From Pseudoscleropodium purum (taxonomy: Eukaryota > Streptophyta > Bryopsida > Hypnales > Brachytheciaceae): 64,000 bases of DNA. A model generated the notes under the pieces. It was not told the DNA's origin, made no database searches, and saw only the letters and a program-made list of their open reading frames with translations. Every line of letters begins with the position of its first letter. Position 1 is the first letter of the stretch. Shown here piece after piece: positions 1 through 12,387 of the stretch. Made by a program: the position numbers and the translations under genes. The DNA is taken from contig OZ017799.1 of NCBI GenBank assembly GCA_963969395.1, positions 9,426,501-9,490,500 of the forward strand. Direction: 5' to 3'.

Positions 1-342
1 TCTTAATTTTTTCAAGCATGTATTCAGCTTGCCTTGAAGAATGAATCCAAAAAGTTACCACCATTTGGAACATTTTTTCATACAAATGTGACCTTGTGAA
101 GTGCAACTAGTCCTTTTTAATAAGGTCAAATAAAGAATTTTTGTCAATTCAAATGCTAATATCTTGCAATCTACATCGTGGAAATTTTTGAAATTTATTT
201 CACATCTTTTCAAAATATCTTACTACAAGAGCCTACGGTTATATCTGTCAAAAAATGTTTTCCTTCTAAAATTTGGTACTTATATTAGAAATGACAATTT
301 AGAAGTGTTTTTGGTGAAAACATAGTCTTTGACTTTTAGTAG
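1..342 (+). mobile_element. TTAA-flanked repeat family A, 3' part, cut by window edge
   Basis: The stretch matches the last third of the complete family A copy ending at 21773, in the same orientation: the same order of segments (a 'gtgaccttgtgaag' block, an 'aaatgctaatatcttg' block, a 'gaaaacatagt' block). It ends just before TTAA at 343-346, where the other copies end. No reading frame is preserved. The 5' part lies outside the window. Confidence 0.75.
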
Positions 343-346
343 TTAA

Positions 347-1000
347 ATTTCTAGCTATTTTTTTTATATTTGTAAAATCAAAGTGATAAATAATTCATTA
401 TTAGGCAAATTATTAAGAATTGAAAAAATTGAATAGAATTTCTTTTTTATTTATACTTCTATTCAAAATTTAGTATAACAAATAATACTTGATTTAGATG
501 AATTTTTTAAATTGAGGAAAAAATAAGGAATTTCTTACTTAAATATCCATCATTTATTTTTTATTCCCAAAATTAAAGTAACAAATAATCTTAGATTAGA
601 AGGAATTTAGAGAAATTGCAAAAATTAAGTAGGGAATTCTTTAATTATTGAAATGTCTACCCTTTATATATTATAATTGAGACTATAGGATTGCTTTTTG
701 ATGAATACAAATGTTGTACAAGTTCATATTTTTGTTTCTATAATTGTATATACTTATAGCAATTTATAAATTGTATGTGCTTATAATTTTTATGGTCATG
801 TTTATAGTGGCACATTCTTCTCTTATATCAATCTATATGATTATATTTAGAATTTTCACACTCCATTTTTGTTGATCTTTATTATTTGATTACTGTCTAC
901 CATCTATTATAATGATCTACCTTGACAATCCTTAACTACTAAAAGACAAGTTCCATTGCCATATTAGTAGTTAAATACCACTTTTAGTTCCTGTAGATGT
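347..1000. other. AT-rich intergenic DNA
   Basis: Very AT-rich sequence with stops in all frames. I see no gene, RNA or clear element boundary in it. Confidence 0.6.
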
Positions 1001-1004
1001 ATTT

Positions 1005-2870
1005 AGATCCTAATTGGATTATCTAAATAAATAGTTTAATTCATTCCTAGGGAAGCAATTCTAATAGGACTACTTCTACAACAACACTAGAACAAACTAA
1101 TAAAGAACTAAAACACACAAGGAATGCATACTTCCAACTAACATTAATTTAATTCCTTACAATTTCTATAATAAGTACTAAATTAATTATTCACTTCACT
1201 CTTAAAACACCAAGTTAAGTATCACCCCATTTGGAATTGATCTTTAATCTTCAAATTGGACTCCTTCATCTTTCATTGGATCTCCATTCTTGGCCAAATT
1301 GAACTATGTTGATGAAACAGGTTCAACTTTTGCTCCCAATCGGCTTGTTGTAACTTTCAATCTCCTACTCCAAAAAGGGCATGTCACTTCTCCAATTGAA
1401 CTTTGTCTCCCATATAGGGAACCACTACTACTTCCTTCACCAACTTGGTTTTATCCTCTTTAACTCCACAACTTGGCTTTATGTGATTTTTATTACTACA
1501 CCACTGACACTTCTTCTTTCCCGAATTGGCGCTCGGACTCTTACTCTCATTACTCTCCATGACTCACTTTGCTTTGCAACTCCTAATTGGGTATAATCAA
1601 TTAACCCTCATGCCCTGAATATCCTCCCTAATTGGATCTGATTGGCACTCTTAAACACTCAAGTAGGAATCTCAAACAATAGAGAAACTAAAAAGTGCAA
1701 ATTAACTTCTAGCTTTAAAGCACTCATAAACAATTCAGACCTTCATACATATCTCCAACTTCCCGAATTGGATCACACGATAAATCATTCATGCAACTAT
1801 TAATTTCCAATTCAGTATCACTCATGGATTGCCGAACTCTGACTTGGCAAAATCAGCACACTGATTTAACTCATAATTTGTAAACACACATATATACATA
1901 CATACCAATTTGCTTAATTCATACTTTATTTAGCCGAATAGGTGACATATCACCGTTACAAACATGATTTTCCTTTCCTTTCCTAACTGATTCACTCCGA
2001 TTAGTTCACTGTTTTAAAATCTCCCACTCGAACTACACAATTTCTACACCCAATCACCTTTAACTAATATAATACTAATTTGGTTAAACAGTAATCACAA
2101 CCAAATTGGTCTCATATTCAAAAATTCACTACTAGATTTCCATCATAACATCCTAATAGGTTAGCATCATCATGCATAAATCCTAATTGGACTAAATCAT
2201 TTAACCCACAGCCATCATTCCGATGCTGCCTCTCAACCACCGAATTGGACTAAAATTCTTCAACTGCCACTCGCCCATAAACTGAATTGGACTTCATGCC
2301 TACCACTACAACCACCAATTCGGATAACCGAACTTCCACTTCCTCCACAGGAACAAACATAGACAAATAAAAACACACACAACCGATTAGGACTCTCACA
2401 ATCAAACACACACAAAACCAAATAGAAACACAAAATGCAGCCACTCAGACTAGGACTCGCACTGGACTCTCTCAAACAGTGGATCCCTGCCAAATTGGTG
2501 AACTCTGCCTTAAATCCTCAAACCAGGCGATTCCTTAACCAAATCGGAAACACCTCAAAACTCTCAAACCGCCAAGTAGGAACCTCAAACATAACCGCAA
2601 TTTCATAACTGCACATATAATCTCAATTGGAAAACGACCACAACTCCAAATTGGTTAAGAAAAACAGACAAACTCCCAAGAATAAGAACACATGACATTC
2701 CAAATCGGAACCACCACCCTATTCTACCAATTAGGATCCTCAACTTCCGACTAGGTTGATTCTTCATCAGTTCACAGCTCACTCTTGCATACTCTGATTT
2801 GGAAATAAACACATAGTAATGACGACCCAAATTGGTTTATTAACATACAAAATTACCCATTTGGAACATC
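1005..2870. repeat. Block of short spaced AATTGG-like motifs
   Basis: Almost every 30-60 bases there is a variant of a 10-base motif, roughly CC(A/G/T)A(A/T)T(T/C)GGA. Examples are near 1012, 1252, 1336, 1391, 1522, 1628, 1764, 2183, 2240, 2283, 2316, 2490, 2540, 2648, 2700, 2726 and 2825. I count more than 30 in about 1.9 kb, all read in one orientation but with spacers that are not themselves repeated. The block is less AT-rich than its flanks and has a few short open frames on both strands, none with a recognisable product. It could be a very degenerate minisatellite or part of a larger unrecognised element. A similar block lies at the other end of the window. Confidence 0.6.
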
Positions 2871-4358
2871 AAATCAGAAAAACATAACCAAAATAGCACC
2901 AAATAGCCACAAAAAAATGCAAAACTAAAATCCTATTAGTTTATTTACAGTTCCATTTAGCTTTGACTTTTAAACTACGATCAAGTCTTTATTATGTAAC
3001 TTAAATACATGAGACTATATGTAGTTAGTGAGTATAAAAAATATCGAGATTATCTTACTATGTGAAGGTTAGATTCAAACACTTATTAATTAAATATTCT
3101 AGAAATGTTTGAAGTCTTGAAGTATTATAAGTGAAATGTCCAAAATATTGTAGAAAATTTTCTTCTACATTGCCTAATTTATAGGATACTATTCAAATTT
3201 TGTAAGAAATTTCAAAGAATAAAATTTTTATGGTATTATATTAAAAAATTTATTTAATGGTTATCATTTTGAAAAAAATAGATTCATAAAATAACCAAAA
3301 AAAAGGCATAGCAATCAGAAACAAAAATATAAAAAAGTCTCACCAATCAAATCTAGAAAAATTGTAGTAGACAAAAACCAAAAAAATTTAACTGCTAAGA
3401 ATGCCAAAATTCTAAAAAATAATTTCCAACATTCCAAAACCATTCAACATTGAAAATTAAAGAATTTTGAATATTTGTTTCCAGATTTGACCCTCAAGTT
3501 CATATTGTATTAGTTTTGTGAAAATTGTCATTAGTATAATTTTATTGTAAATTATAAAACAATTTGATAAGTATAAAAAAAATAATTAAATTTTTTGGAA
3601 TTTCTTTACAAAGTACAAGTTACAACGAGTAAGAGTATGAAAAAAATTCTAGTAACCATTCTATTTTTTATTCCTAATATTCCATTGCTTATGATTTTCA
3701 ATCCAAATTACCACTATCAAATTAAATTTAGCCATTCTACAATCTATTGATAAAGTTTTGAAAATTTCATGCGTAGGATTGATAGGAATATGATTTTTTT
3801 GTAAATGAAATTCTCATTTTTAAAGTGTAGCATATAAATAACACTAGAAATTTGTTTCTTTTGATGCTACCAATGACAACTAGTAGAAGACTTTGAGCTT
3901 TAGAGACTTTGAAAATTATATTGAATTTTAGAAAAGATTGTCACTAAAACAAATCTCAAGGGATGGGATAAATTTTTTGTTATCCATTTGGTTTGTAGGA
4001 GGATTTTCATCATTGAATCAATGTAAACCAAGTTTTGAAGCGGGATGTGGAATGTGATGTTTGTAGGATATGCCATTCAATGAATGTCTTTAGCACTTGA
4101 AATAACTATTCTCCTATAGTATTTATTTTTCTAAAAATGACAAAGTGCAATTGCATGGTATCTTAAGTCTAAACACATCATGGATGAAAAAAAGACTATA
4201 AGCCCCTCTAAACACTTATCTTGATAATAAAGAGACAAACATAAGACAAATACTTTAAAAATGTTGTTGTCTGGCTTCTAATATGAAACTTTGCTCATGT
4301 GGCTTCATATTTTTGTAGCTTCCCAATAAATCATTGAATTTGTGCATTTGTCAAAATT
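2871..4358. other. AT-rich intergenic DNA
   Basis: No supported gene. Homopolymer A/T runs and stops occur in all frames. Confidence 0.6.
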
Positions 4359-4362
4359 TTAA

Positions 4363-5275
4363 CCCCTATAGGTTGGAGACTATGTTTTCACTAAAAACGC
4401 TCCAAAATTGCCATTTTTGATACAAGCATCAAATTTTAGATGAAATTTTTTTGGACACATGTAACTGTAGGATCTTGTATTAAACTTGTTTGAAAAAATG
4501 TGGAAAAAAATTCAGAATTTTCCACCGTGTAGATTGCAAGATATTAATGTTTGAAATGACAAAAACCATTTTTTTTGACCTTGTGAAAATACGGGCAGCT
4601 TCACTTCACAAGGTCACATTTGTATAAAAAAATGTCTGAAATGATGGTTACTCTTTGGATTCATCCTTCAAGTCAAGTTGGATACATGTTTGAAATTTTT
4701 TTAGATCATTTGGAATTGCACAACATATAGGAAAAAAAATAGTAAATAGAAAGAAGTACAAAGTGATTCAGAACACTAAATTGTTAAGAATTTAATTAAG
4801 AATTGAAAAATTCCAACCTTAATGGTGGTAATGTAGTAATAAATAATCTATATCATATATTTTTATTTTTTTCAAAAAATATTAAAAATTGAGTTAAATA
4901 AAGGGCTCCAAAGTTTATTTTTGAATAGGGAATCCATGACTACCCACAAACTAGAGCACCTCATAACTTTCATCTCATAAATCAAAATGGAATGATTCAA
5001 AGCTTTCCACATATATATAAAACCAAGAAAATCAATTTCAAATTTTTTATTTTCAAAAAAAGTGATTTTTAAGAAATTTTTGGACTACCTACCGAGCATT
5101 GAAAATTACATATCATGCAATAACTTTTGAATCATGTAGTCAAAAGTTATGAAAATTATTGGGCCTTAAAGCTACTCAAGCACATGTTGTGTGAAAATTT
5201 CAACAAAAAAAGTTAAAAATTCCATTTGCCTAAAATCCCTATGTTGCCAAAAAACACAATTTTGACCTTTAGGAG
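4363..5275 (-). mobile_element. TTAA-flanked non-autonomous element, family A (complete, 913 bp)
   Basis: The element is bounded by TTAA at 4359-4362 and 5276-5279. Left end reads CCCCTATAGG; the reverse complement of the right end reads CTCCTAAAGG, so the termini are inverted repeats. Its body aligns in reverse orientation, block by block, with copies at 20571-21773 and 59930-60866. It holds no open frame and so is non-autonomous. TTAA duplication plus CCCY termini is the known signature of piggyBac elements; that assignment is inference. Confidence 0.75.
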
Positions 5276-5279
5276 TTAA

Positions 5280-6468
5280 AATGTAGAAGAAATAAAACTT
5301 GTTAGGCATCATTTCATTAATTTAAATCAAATATTTTAATAGTTACTTACATTCAATTTTGACCGAGCTCATTCCAACTTTTGGATGTAGAGATCCTCAA
5401 TTAGCTATTATTTTTAAAATTTCTAAAAGCTTGTAATATGAAGTTGTTTTGTGTACTATGAAATAAAAAAATAAAATTGTTTGATTATATGATACATTAA
5501 CATTTTAGGTTCAATGTTGATTGGTATATGTTCCAAAGTAATGATTTTTTTATTTAGATAGGATTTTGGAGAATGAAAATAAGTTAATAAATTTAATTAA
5601 AAATTTTCATGCTTATGAAATGAGAATCTCTTCTATTATTTATCATATTTTAAATGATCTATACTATGAAGATAGATGATTGATTAATTAATTGGTTATA
5701 TATTTGTTTGTGATGATGTTGTAAATTAAATGATTCTTGGGGTGATTGGGGCATACTTGGTATTGTCGAAAAACCCTCAACAAGTATGTGTGAACAAGAG
5801 AGAGTATATGGCATTTTAATTGGAGGGAATGTAGTGAATTTTAAAGTTTTGATCTCATTAGAAATTTAGAGATTTGGTCGAAATTAGAAAATTGGTTGAA
5901 GAGTGTCATCAAGCTATAGGACACTCCATCCATCACAACATTGACTTGATACTTTTATTTTTACTTTAAAAATAGTTTGTTGATACTTTACTTTTACCTT
6001 TACTTTGCTTTTAATTTTCATTTAAAATTTTTTTTGCCAATATTTTTTCTATTTTTTATTTATGTTTGTATATAAAATAAATATGAAAAGAACATAAAAT
6101 ACAAAAATTCATGTAATGGTCAAATTGTGGTCAAATTGTGGTCAAATTCTTTTTACAAAAAATAAAACACTAATTGCACTATAATACTATAGTCCTAGTA
6201 TCAAAATACTTTGACATAAAAAATAATAATATTTCTAATATCAAATTTTTTCACCTAAATTTTTTCTAGTAGAAAAATGCAATATAGAAAAATTATTGTA
6301 TTTTTACTTTGTACTATTAATAATTGAATTAACATGTACAAGACAAAGACATTTGATTATACTTTAAATTTACAAGAAATAAATGTATTTTTAAAGATCA
6401 TGCATTAAATTGATAGCTAAATCATTTAACAACAAGTCTCATTTTTGCTTTACTTGGTGATTAAATTG
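5280..6468. other. AT-rich intergenic DNA
   Basis: No gene seen. A short threefold direct repeat of 'caaattgtggt' lies at about 6119-6150. Confidence 0.55.
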
Positions 6469-6470
6469 TA

Positions 6471-7050
6471 TTCTCTTTGTCTCAAAATAAATTTAGGATT
6501 TCCAAATCTAATTGTCTCAAATTAAATTCGAAATCGACTCTCTACAACTTAATAGACACTATTTGAAGCTAGTTTAAATACCTTGAAGCAAAAGAATTCT
6601 TAGATACCACGCTTCAAAGACTATATGGCAATTTGATCCCTACTAAGAGAATCAAAACGCAACCTCTAACCAACCAAAGGTGAAGAATTTAGCTTAAAAC
6701 TATACAAAAATTGCTACTAACAAATCTCTTCTTGAGAATTTCTTGGAATTGAATCACAAGACATTGTTAGAATTGAATATAGGACAAGTCAATGGATGTA
6801 CGTACACCGATGTTACTTAGAAAATGATCAAAATTAATACCAAGAGAGCAATTTCAAAAAGGACAAAAACTTGTCAATTTCACTACTTGTTTTCAACATG
6901 CGCCACTTTACTATTGACTTCTATTCTTTCACACCTAGTAGGGTGTAGTAGAACCTACAATAGCTGCACAATCCCCTCAAAATAAGAACAACTCATGCAT
7001 TAATCTAGCCATTTCTAGGAAACCCTAGATTTATTTTGAGACAGAAGGAA
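6471..7050. mobile_element. Stowaway-like (Tc1/mariner-type) MITE, 580 bp
   Basis: Terminal inverted repeats of about 33 bp match at 28 positions: the left end begins TTCTCTTTGTCTCAAAATAA and the reverse complement of the right end begins TTCCTTCTGTCTCAAAATAA. TA dinucleotides flank both ends (6469-6470 and 7051-7052), the target-site duplication of Tc1/mariner elements. The terminus resembles the plant Stowaway consensus. There is no coding capacity inside. A related copy lies at 59778-61275. Confidence 0.8.
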
Positions 7051-7249
7051 TATACAATACAATGAAGAATCACACACTGAAAACAAATTCACATAAAAGT
7101 CACTAACCAACTAAATACTACCAGTAATACAATAAAAACAATACAAATGTCCACATTGCACCAAGTTTTGAAACAAATATATTTGCTAAAACAGTAGCTT
7201 TAGATTGAAATAATACAATAAAATACAAGTACAGAACAAATAACATAAT

Positions 7250-8139
7250 TGCTATGTACCGTGAACTATACAAAATAATGAATAATTCGGAGGCACTTCA
7301 ATAGAATTTCTGAGTCGATTCGACTCTGATATTGTCAATTGGTACATCCCCTGCTGCAACATGCCCTTGGCTGAAGAGCATGCAGCTCTGGACACTGCAC
7401 CAGAAGTATATATCTACAAAACTCAAAATACAAGCATTTAGAATGAGCAGTCGACGTCGCCATCAGTTCCACAATGTCTTCGACTTGGAGTTAATGCCGT
7501 TCAAGCATTGCAGCTTCCTAGTCCGGACGAACTCCCTGTGAAGAATGTGTTATCATTGCAAGTGGTGTCATCTTGGCGTCACCATCTTGACTGATTCCTG
7601 TCCTGAAGAAAATCAATCTGAAAGTGGACTCCACATGAACAAGCAGCTACGCTGTGAGAAGCTTTGTCCCTAAAGCACTTTTTGCGCAGCAACCTTCCTC
7701 ACATTCACATTAGATGCAGTATCTATCAATGCAAGCCCCGCTCCCTTTGCTTCAGTGCCAGCCGAGAGTCTTGCCATGACGAACTGGTAACCAGTTGGTG
7801 AATGATATCTTCTGAATCCCCAAATGTAATTGAAATCAATCATGAACGCTGGATACGAGCTCCAAAAGAAAGAGATGGACATCTGCTCATGCCAGGGCCA
7901 CACAAGTGAGTAAGGCACTGAGGAGGTAAAAAATATATCGGCAAAATGGGGAACAAGGAACTGTGCACAGGGTTACAAGTGTTGATTGTCTGAATGTAAC
8001 CTCAGCTTGTAGATGCCAGTTCAGGGTATACCAAGAGAATGGACTACCAGTTTGGTTGTACATAAATATTTTTGAACAAGTAAAGACCGTCACTTCGTTT
8101 TTAAAAGGTCTTACCCATTAAACGCCAGTTGGCTGGTCT
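7250..8139 (-). other. Probable spliced 3' UTR of the NCS1 gene
   Basis: Downstream of the NCS1 stop there is a good donor (gtaaga, intron begins at 8114 on the minus strand). A pyrimidine-rich acceptor (ctcctcag) opens an exon at 7917. The exon is compositionally like genic DNA and runs to about 7250. It contains an 82-codon open frame ending at 7670 (residues such as GYQFVMARLS). I do not recognise this frame and no in-frame join to NCS1 is needed, because the transporter is already complete. It could be untranslated, an alternative C-terminus, or the last exon of a small separate gene. Confidence 0.45.
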
Positions 8140-10775
8140 TCACGCCTCAGCCACCCGCTGCAAATTTTGCACCTGCCGTGTTGAGAGAGCCCGATAAACA
8201 AGCCCAGCTATGCAGAACCCCACAAACCAAGCATTATCATAGATAAGGGTGAAGACGTGCGCGCAGTGATTGAGACCTCCAGTAGAGGCCAGGAACCCGG
8301 GGATGTTGGGGAGGATGCCTGCACAAAGGGCTACAATAGCTGCCACATTGTACCCATTCGTGTACCAGTACAAACCACCTTTATCACAGGAGAAGAGGTC
8401 ATCAATGTTAAGCTCCCGACCTCGCAATCCAAAGTAATCCACCAGCATGATCCCCCCCACTGGGCCCAATAACGCAGAGTATCCGATCAACCACGTGTAG
8501 ATGAAGCCCTGGCTGGATTGAATGAGTCGCCAGGGTTGCAGGAGGATTCCAAGAAGAGCAGTGCAGAGTCCACCTGCTCGGAAGGAAAACACGGCTGGGT
8601 TCAAATTCACCAGAGCGTTGGCTGGGGCCACTACATTCGCAGCAATGTTGGTGGTAAGTGTTGCTACAATTACTCCTATGACGGATAAAACGAGAGGTAT
8701 GACACCGTCGATGCGAGCCAACAACTCAATGGGGTCTGAAATTGCCTCCCCAAAGATCACTACAGTGGCTGAAGTCACAGCCAGGCCTACAAATGTAAAC
8801 CCTGCCATGAAAAAGGGTAATCCAATTGCTTGGCCGGCCAGTTGGTCTACCTGGCTCTTGGAGTATCGAGTGAAATCTGCATTGACACAATATCACACCC
8901 ATAAGATTCCCAAGATTTACCAGAAACTTGGTGTTATGACAATTAGATTAAAGATGGGAGCATAATCTGCAGCAGACTCACCTGGGATGTTCAAACTGAG
9001 AGTGACCCAGAAGCCAATATTGGCCGTCAAGGCTGGGAAAAAAGTTTGCCAAAACTGCCCGGCTTTAGGACCTCCAGGGACGAACTGCGAAGGGAGTGAC
9101 AACATGGGCCCAAATCCGCCAGCTCGAACGTAAGCCCACGCTAATAATGCTCCTGACAGAACGATGAGGATTGGCGCCCCCAGTTTCTCCAGCACCCGAA
9201 TACTCCCAATTCCATTCCAAATAATCCCCACCTGCACATGCCAAACCCACATTATCTGAAACCCTAAAGGACCAAGGATTTATGCTCTGAAAACGACCAA
9301 TTCAACTGATCGTACTGTGAAAATAATAGAATTCAGATGTTGCCAAATTTTATATCACTAAAATTGGTGACGAACACTGCATGCGTTTGTAGAAAGACGC
9401 AATAAAATTGGACTACAGAAAGTCTTCGATTGACTTACTCAAAGCTGCTAAAAAACGTTGACAATCAACATCATCTTAAAGGACTGAGGATTCATGCTCT
9501 GAAAATAACCAATCCAATTTGATCGTATTGTGAATATGAGAGAATTCAGATGTAGTCAAATTTTATAGTACTAGAATCAGTGAAGAACACTGCATGTGCT
9601 GCTCAAAAGTAAAATAAAATTCGACTAAAGAAAGTCCTTAAGCGACTTACTCAAACGTGCTAAAACACATTAAACCCATTCGGACCCCTTGATCCTTGAA
9701 GGACTAATCCAAGAACCGACCTAACAGCTATCCATGATCATCACAACCCCAATGCAATTGTTCAAAGAAGAAACCGAAATCGCATTGGAATCTAAATCTG
9801 CCCATGGTCTAACGACTTAAATTTCGTAACATATCTAATTCTTCTTTCAATTCTGTACACGAATTGTTGTGCATAAGGGCCTTCCCAATTGTAGTGTATA
9901 GGCCCCAAATACGCCTTAATTTGCGTAAACGAAACTCAAAAACATCCAGTAAGAATGACAAAAGCTTAACAGTTCAAGGGCAAAACCTAGACCCGGTACT
10001 GCTCCCCTACGAGTAAAACTTCAAAACTTCAAAACTTGTTCATACGGAATCCAATTCCTACACTTTCGAGTCCATTGCAACCCTCTCACAATGGCCTTCA
10101 AGATTCCCACCAAAAAATCATCAACAAAAAATTGGATCCCCATCTTACCTGCAGCCCCCAGAACGCCAAGAAACACGCAAACTCCCCCACACTGATCCCC
10201 AATCCCGGCACCCCAGGTCCCACCATCCCCCCTCGCAGAAGGGCATTCACCAGCTGAAACACCGCCTGCCCTCCAATCCATGTCTGAATTCCAAACCACC
10301 CACACGCCACGAGCGCCCTCAACAGCGACGGCACATTCGCCCCTCGAATCCCAAAGCTCGCTCTCGCCAACACAGGAAACGGCACTCCGAATTTGGTCCC
10401 CGCGTGTCCGCTGAGCACCAACGGCACCAACACCACCAAGTTCCCGACCAACACAGTTAAGATCCCCTGCCACCACGCCATCCCGAGGTCGACCAAACTC
10501 CCTGCCAAGTAGTAAGTGGGCACCCCGACCACGAGTCCCACCCACAGGGAAGCCATGTCCCCGAGGGAGAAGATGCGGGCGTCAGGCATGGTCGGGGCGA
10601 AGTCGGCGTTGTAGAGGGAGGGGTCGGGGTGGTGGGGAGCGCGGGGAGCGATGGGTTCGACCAGCGCCGAGAGGAAGCCACCGTGGGCGCCGTGTTCGTG
10701 TTCGTGTTCGTGTTCGGGCTTGAGGAGGCGTTCGGTGGCGGAGGAACTGTCGGTGCGGACGTCCTTGCGATCCAT
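8140..10775 (-). CDS. NCS1: NCS1-family (PLUTO-like) nucleobase transporter
   Basis: This is a membrane symporter of the nucleobase:cation symporter-1 family. The plant member PLUTO carries uracil, adenine and guanine into plastids; the substrate here is inferred. Coding exons: 10775-10149, 9231-8982 and 8876-8140, joined by GT-AG introns in frame to give 537 residues. Family blocks are clear: an [13 protein letters not shown] N-terminal motif (54-62), [20 protein letters not shown] (123-142), [11 protein letters not shown] (159-169), [13 protein letters not shown] across the exon 2/3 junction, [15 protein letters not shown], and [20 protein letters not shown]. About 12 hydrophobic segments are present. 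Residues 21-28 are a Glu-His repeat. The start chosen is ATG at 10773-10775. An in-frame ATG at 10803-10805 would add 10 residues, and the frame stays open to 11039, so a plastid targeting extension cannot be excluded. A decayed partial copy lies at 18433-19258. Confidence 0.9.
9266..9672. repeat. Direct duplication inside NCS1 intron 1
   Basis: Two units of about 195-210 bp stand in tandem, offset by 212 bases: 9266-9460 and 9478-9672. Both begin 'aaaggac..aggatt..atgctctga', share 'gaacactgcatg' in the middle and end with 'gacttactcaaa'. Divergence is moderate. Nothing codes here. Confidence 0.75.
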
Positions 10776-11177
10776 GGTGGCCAGGCGACCGAAGATGTTC
10801 ACCATGGTGCAAAGGCAAGACGGAGGGGGGTCGGAGCGGAAGTGATTACAAGGGCGCCATGAGGGATTGCTGGTGCGGGGAATTGGCGTAGGCGGCGAAG
10901 AACGCAGTCGAGGAGGAAGCTCAGAAGGGAAGGGTGGCAGGGGACCAGTCTGGAATTCGGGAAATGGGGAGTTGAGGAAGTTATTACTGGTGGTGCTGGC
11001 ATCAGGGCCTCGTTTGGGGCTCCGTTGGGCCCTCCGCACCTCGTTCCCCGCCAGGTTCTGTGAGAAAGGCCCATTCGCCCATATAACATTGTATAACCAA
11101 GCAATACTCCTCCCTACGATGCTGGAAAGGTATTAAATTATGTGTTGGGAGCAAGTATTGTTGCTAGTAAACAATGT

Positions 11178-11330
11178 TAAGGCAAACTATTCCATTCCAG
11201 ACCGTATGGGTGTGAGCCCATTGTGGGCTGAATTCTGTTAGTGGTGTACATTTCAGAACGTGAATGTACTAAAATTTAGCCCACAATGGGGCTCACTCCC
11301 ATTTGGTCTGGAATGGAATAGTTTACCTTA
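11178..11330. repeat. Near-perfect foldback hairpin (MITE-like), 153 bp
   Basis: The left arm from 11179 (AAGGCAAACTATTCC...) is matched by the reverse complement of the arm ending at 11329. Pairing continues through GAGCCC..TTGTGGGCT/AGCCCACAA and the inner GTACATT/AATGTAC, so nearly the whole element folds on itself. A 16-base direct repeat (TTATGTGTTGGGAGCA) lies at 11138-11153 and 11328-11343. It sits upstream of the NCS1 gene. It may be a MITE or a source of hairpin RNA. Confidence 0.75.
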
Positions 11331-11367
11331 TGTGTTGGGAGCAGTGGGTTTTTTCAGATAACAATTA

Positions 11368-11640
11368 TCCCCCTTTGCTATCCTTATCTCATTCAAGAGT
11401 ATTTGGAGGGTTGTCACAATATAGAGGTCGCATTATGTGGAATGTGGCAGTGGTTCCCAATCCTTGAAGCAGAGGCCAGCAACAGGACATCACTAAGGGC
11501 AATGCTATATATAGCTAGGTTACAGGCAACAATTTTACACACAATTTCATAGAGTTCAAGTCACATTCCACATCAAATGACCTCTATTGTGACGGCCCTC
11601 CAAATATTCTTGAATGAGATACGGACAGTGAAGGTGGATT
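11368..11640. repeat. Second foldback repeat with arms of about 83 bp
   Basis: The arm 11368-11450 (including TATCTCATTCAAGAGTATTT and GTGGAATGTG) pairs with the arm 11557-11640 (including CACATTCCAC and AAATATTCTTGAATGAGATA). The loop is about 105 bases. I could not define a clean target-site duplication. A Mutator-like or foldback origin is possible. Confidence 0.7.
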
Positions 11641-11649
11641 GACCCTAAA

Positions 11650-12310
11650 TGCCCAAGCTTCTTTTTCTTGTTTTCGGATGGCATTTTGGCACTTTTAAAA
11701 CATGAGCTCTTAAAGCAATTAGAAAAGCAAACTCAAAATTGAATGTAATTGCACAATGTTGGGCTTCAAGGCTTTTAGATGATCTTAAAAAAATTAGAAG
11801 AAACAGCCGTACAGATGTTGAGATATTTTGGATTGAAAATCAATGAATAAAGAAAGTTCAATCTTTTTTCTAATTGCCCGAAACTTCAAATGCCAAAATA
11901 ACAATCTGTACAGGAGAAATTGGGGGAAAATCACCTAAGTATGATGACTTGATACTTGTTGTACTTATCAAAAAACCACTAATCCCCCTTGCAAATCAAT
12001 GACAACAACTTCACAAATTAGCCTGCACTGCAACAGTGTAGGACAATGCAACCTAATACACAAAGGAAAATTTGAATACAATTTATTGCCAACAAACAAA
12101 TGAGAATAAAGAAAAATTCAACGGTGGATGCATAGCACCACCCACAACAATAATAGCTGCGATTGAAATAACCACAAAAATGGATACGGATTTTCTTTCA
12201 TGAAGAATTTTCTTCGAACAGGGCCTTGACTGCCCAAGGAAGTGCTTGCCCAACGAAGATGGGTTTCCAACAACCCATTGTCCATGTTAGCGTTCCCAAC
12301 GAAGTTCCCA
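11650..12310. other. Intergenic DNA between NCS1 and the RWP-RK gene
   Basis: No supported gene. Short open frames lack recognisable products. Confidence 0.5.
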
Positions 12311-12312
12311 TC

Positions 12313-12387
12313 GTTCTAACCACTGTGTCATACTTCTGTGAAACAGTATTTAAGCTTAACTGTTTCACAGGAGTTCTAACCACTGTG
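12313..12387. repeat. Perfect 12-bp stem hairpin flanked by 15-bp direct repeats
   Basis: CTGTGAAACAGT at 12336-12347 pairs with ACTGTTTCACAG at 12359-12370 around an 11-base loop. GTTCTAACCACTGTG occurs at 12313-12327 and again at 12373-12387. This looks like a tiny insertion with a target duplication, or a stem-loop. It lies in the intergenic region about 1 kb beyond the RWP-RK stop codon. Confidence 0.6.

Noticed and set aside
8522..8965. 147-codon plus-strand open frame
   Set aside because: It is antisense to NCS1 exons 2-3; the minus-strand frame carries the family motifs.
10021..11136. Minus- and plus-strand frames overlapping NCS1 exon 1
   Set aside because: They are alternative frames of one GC-rich exon, including the CACGAA repeat that encodes the Glu-His run.
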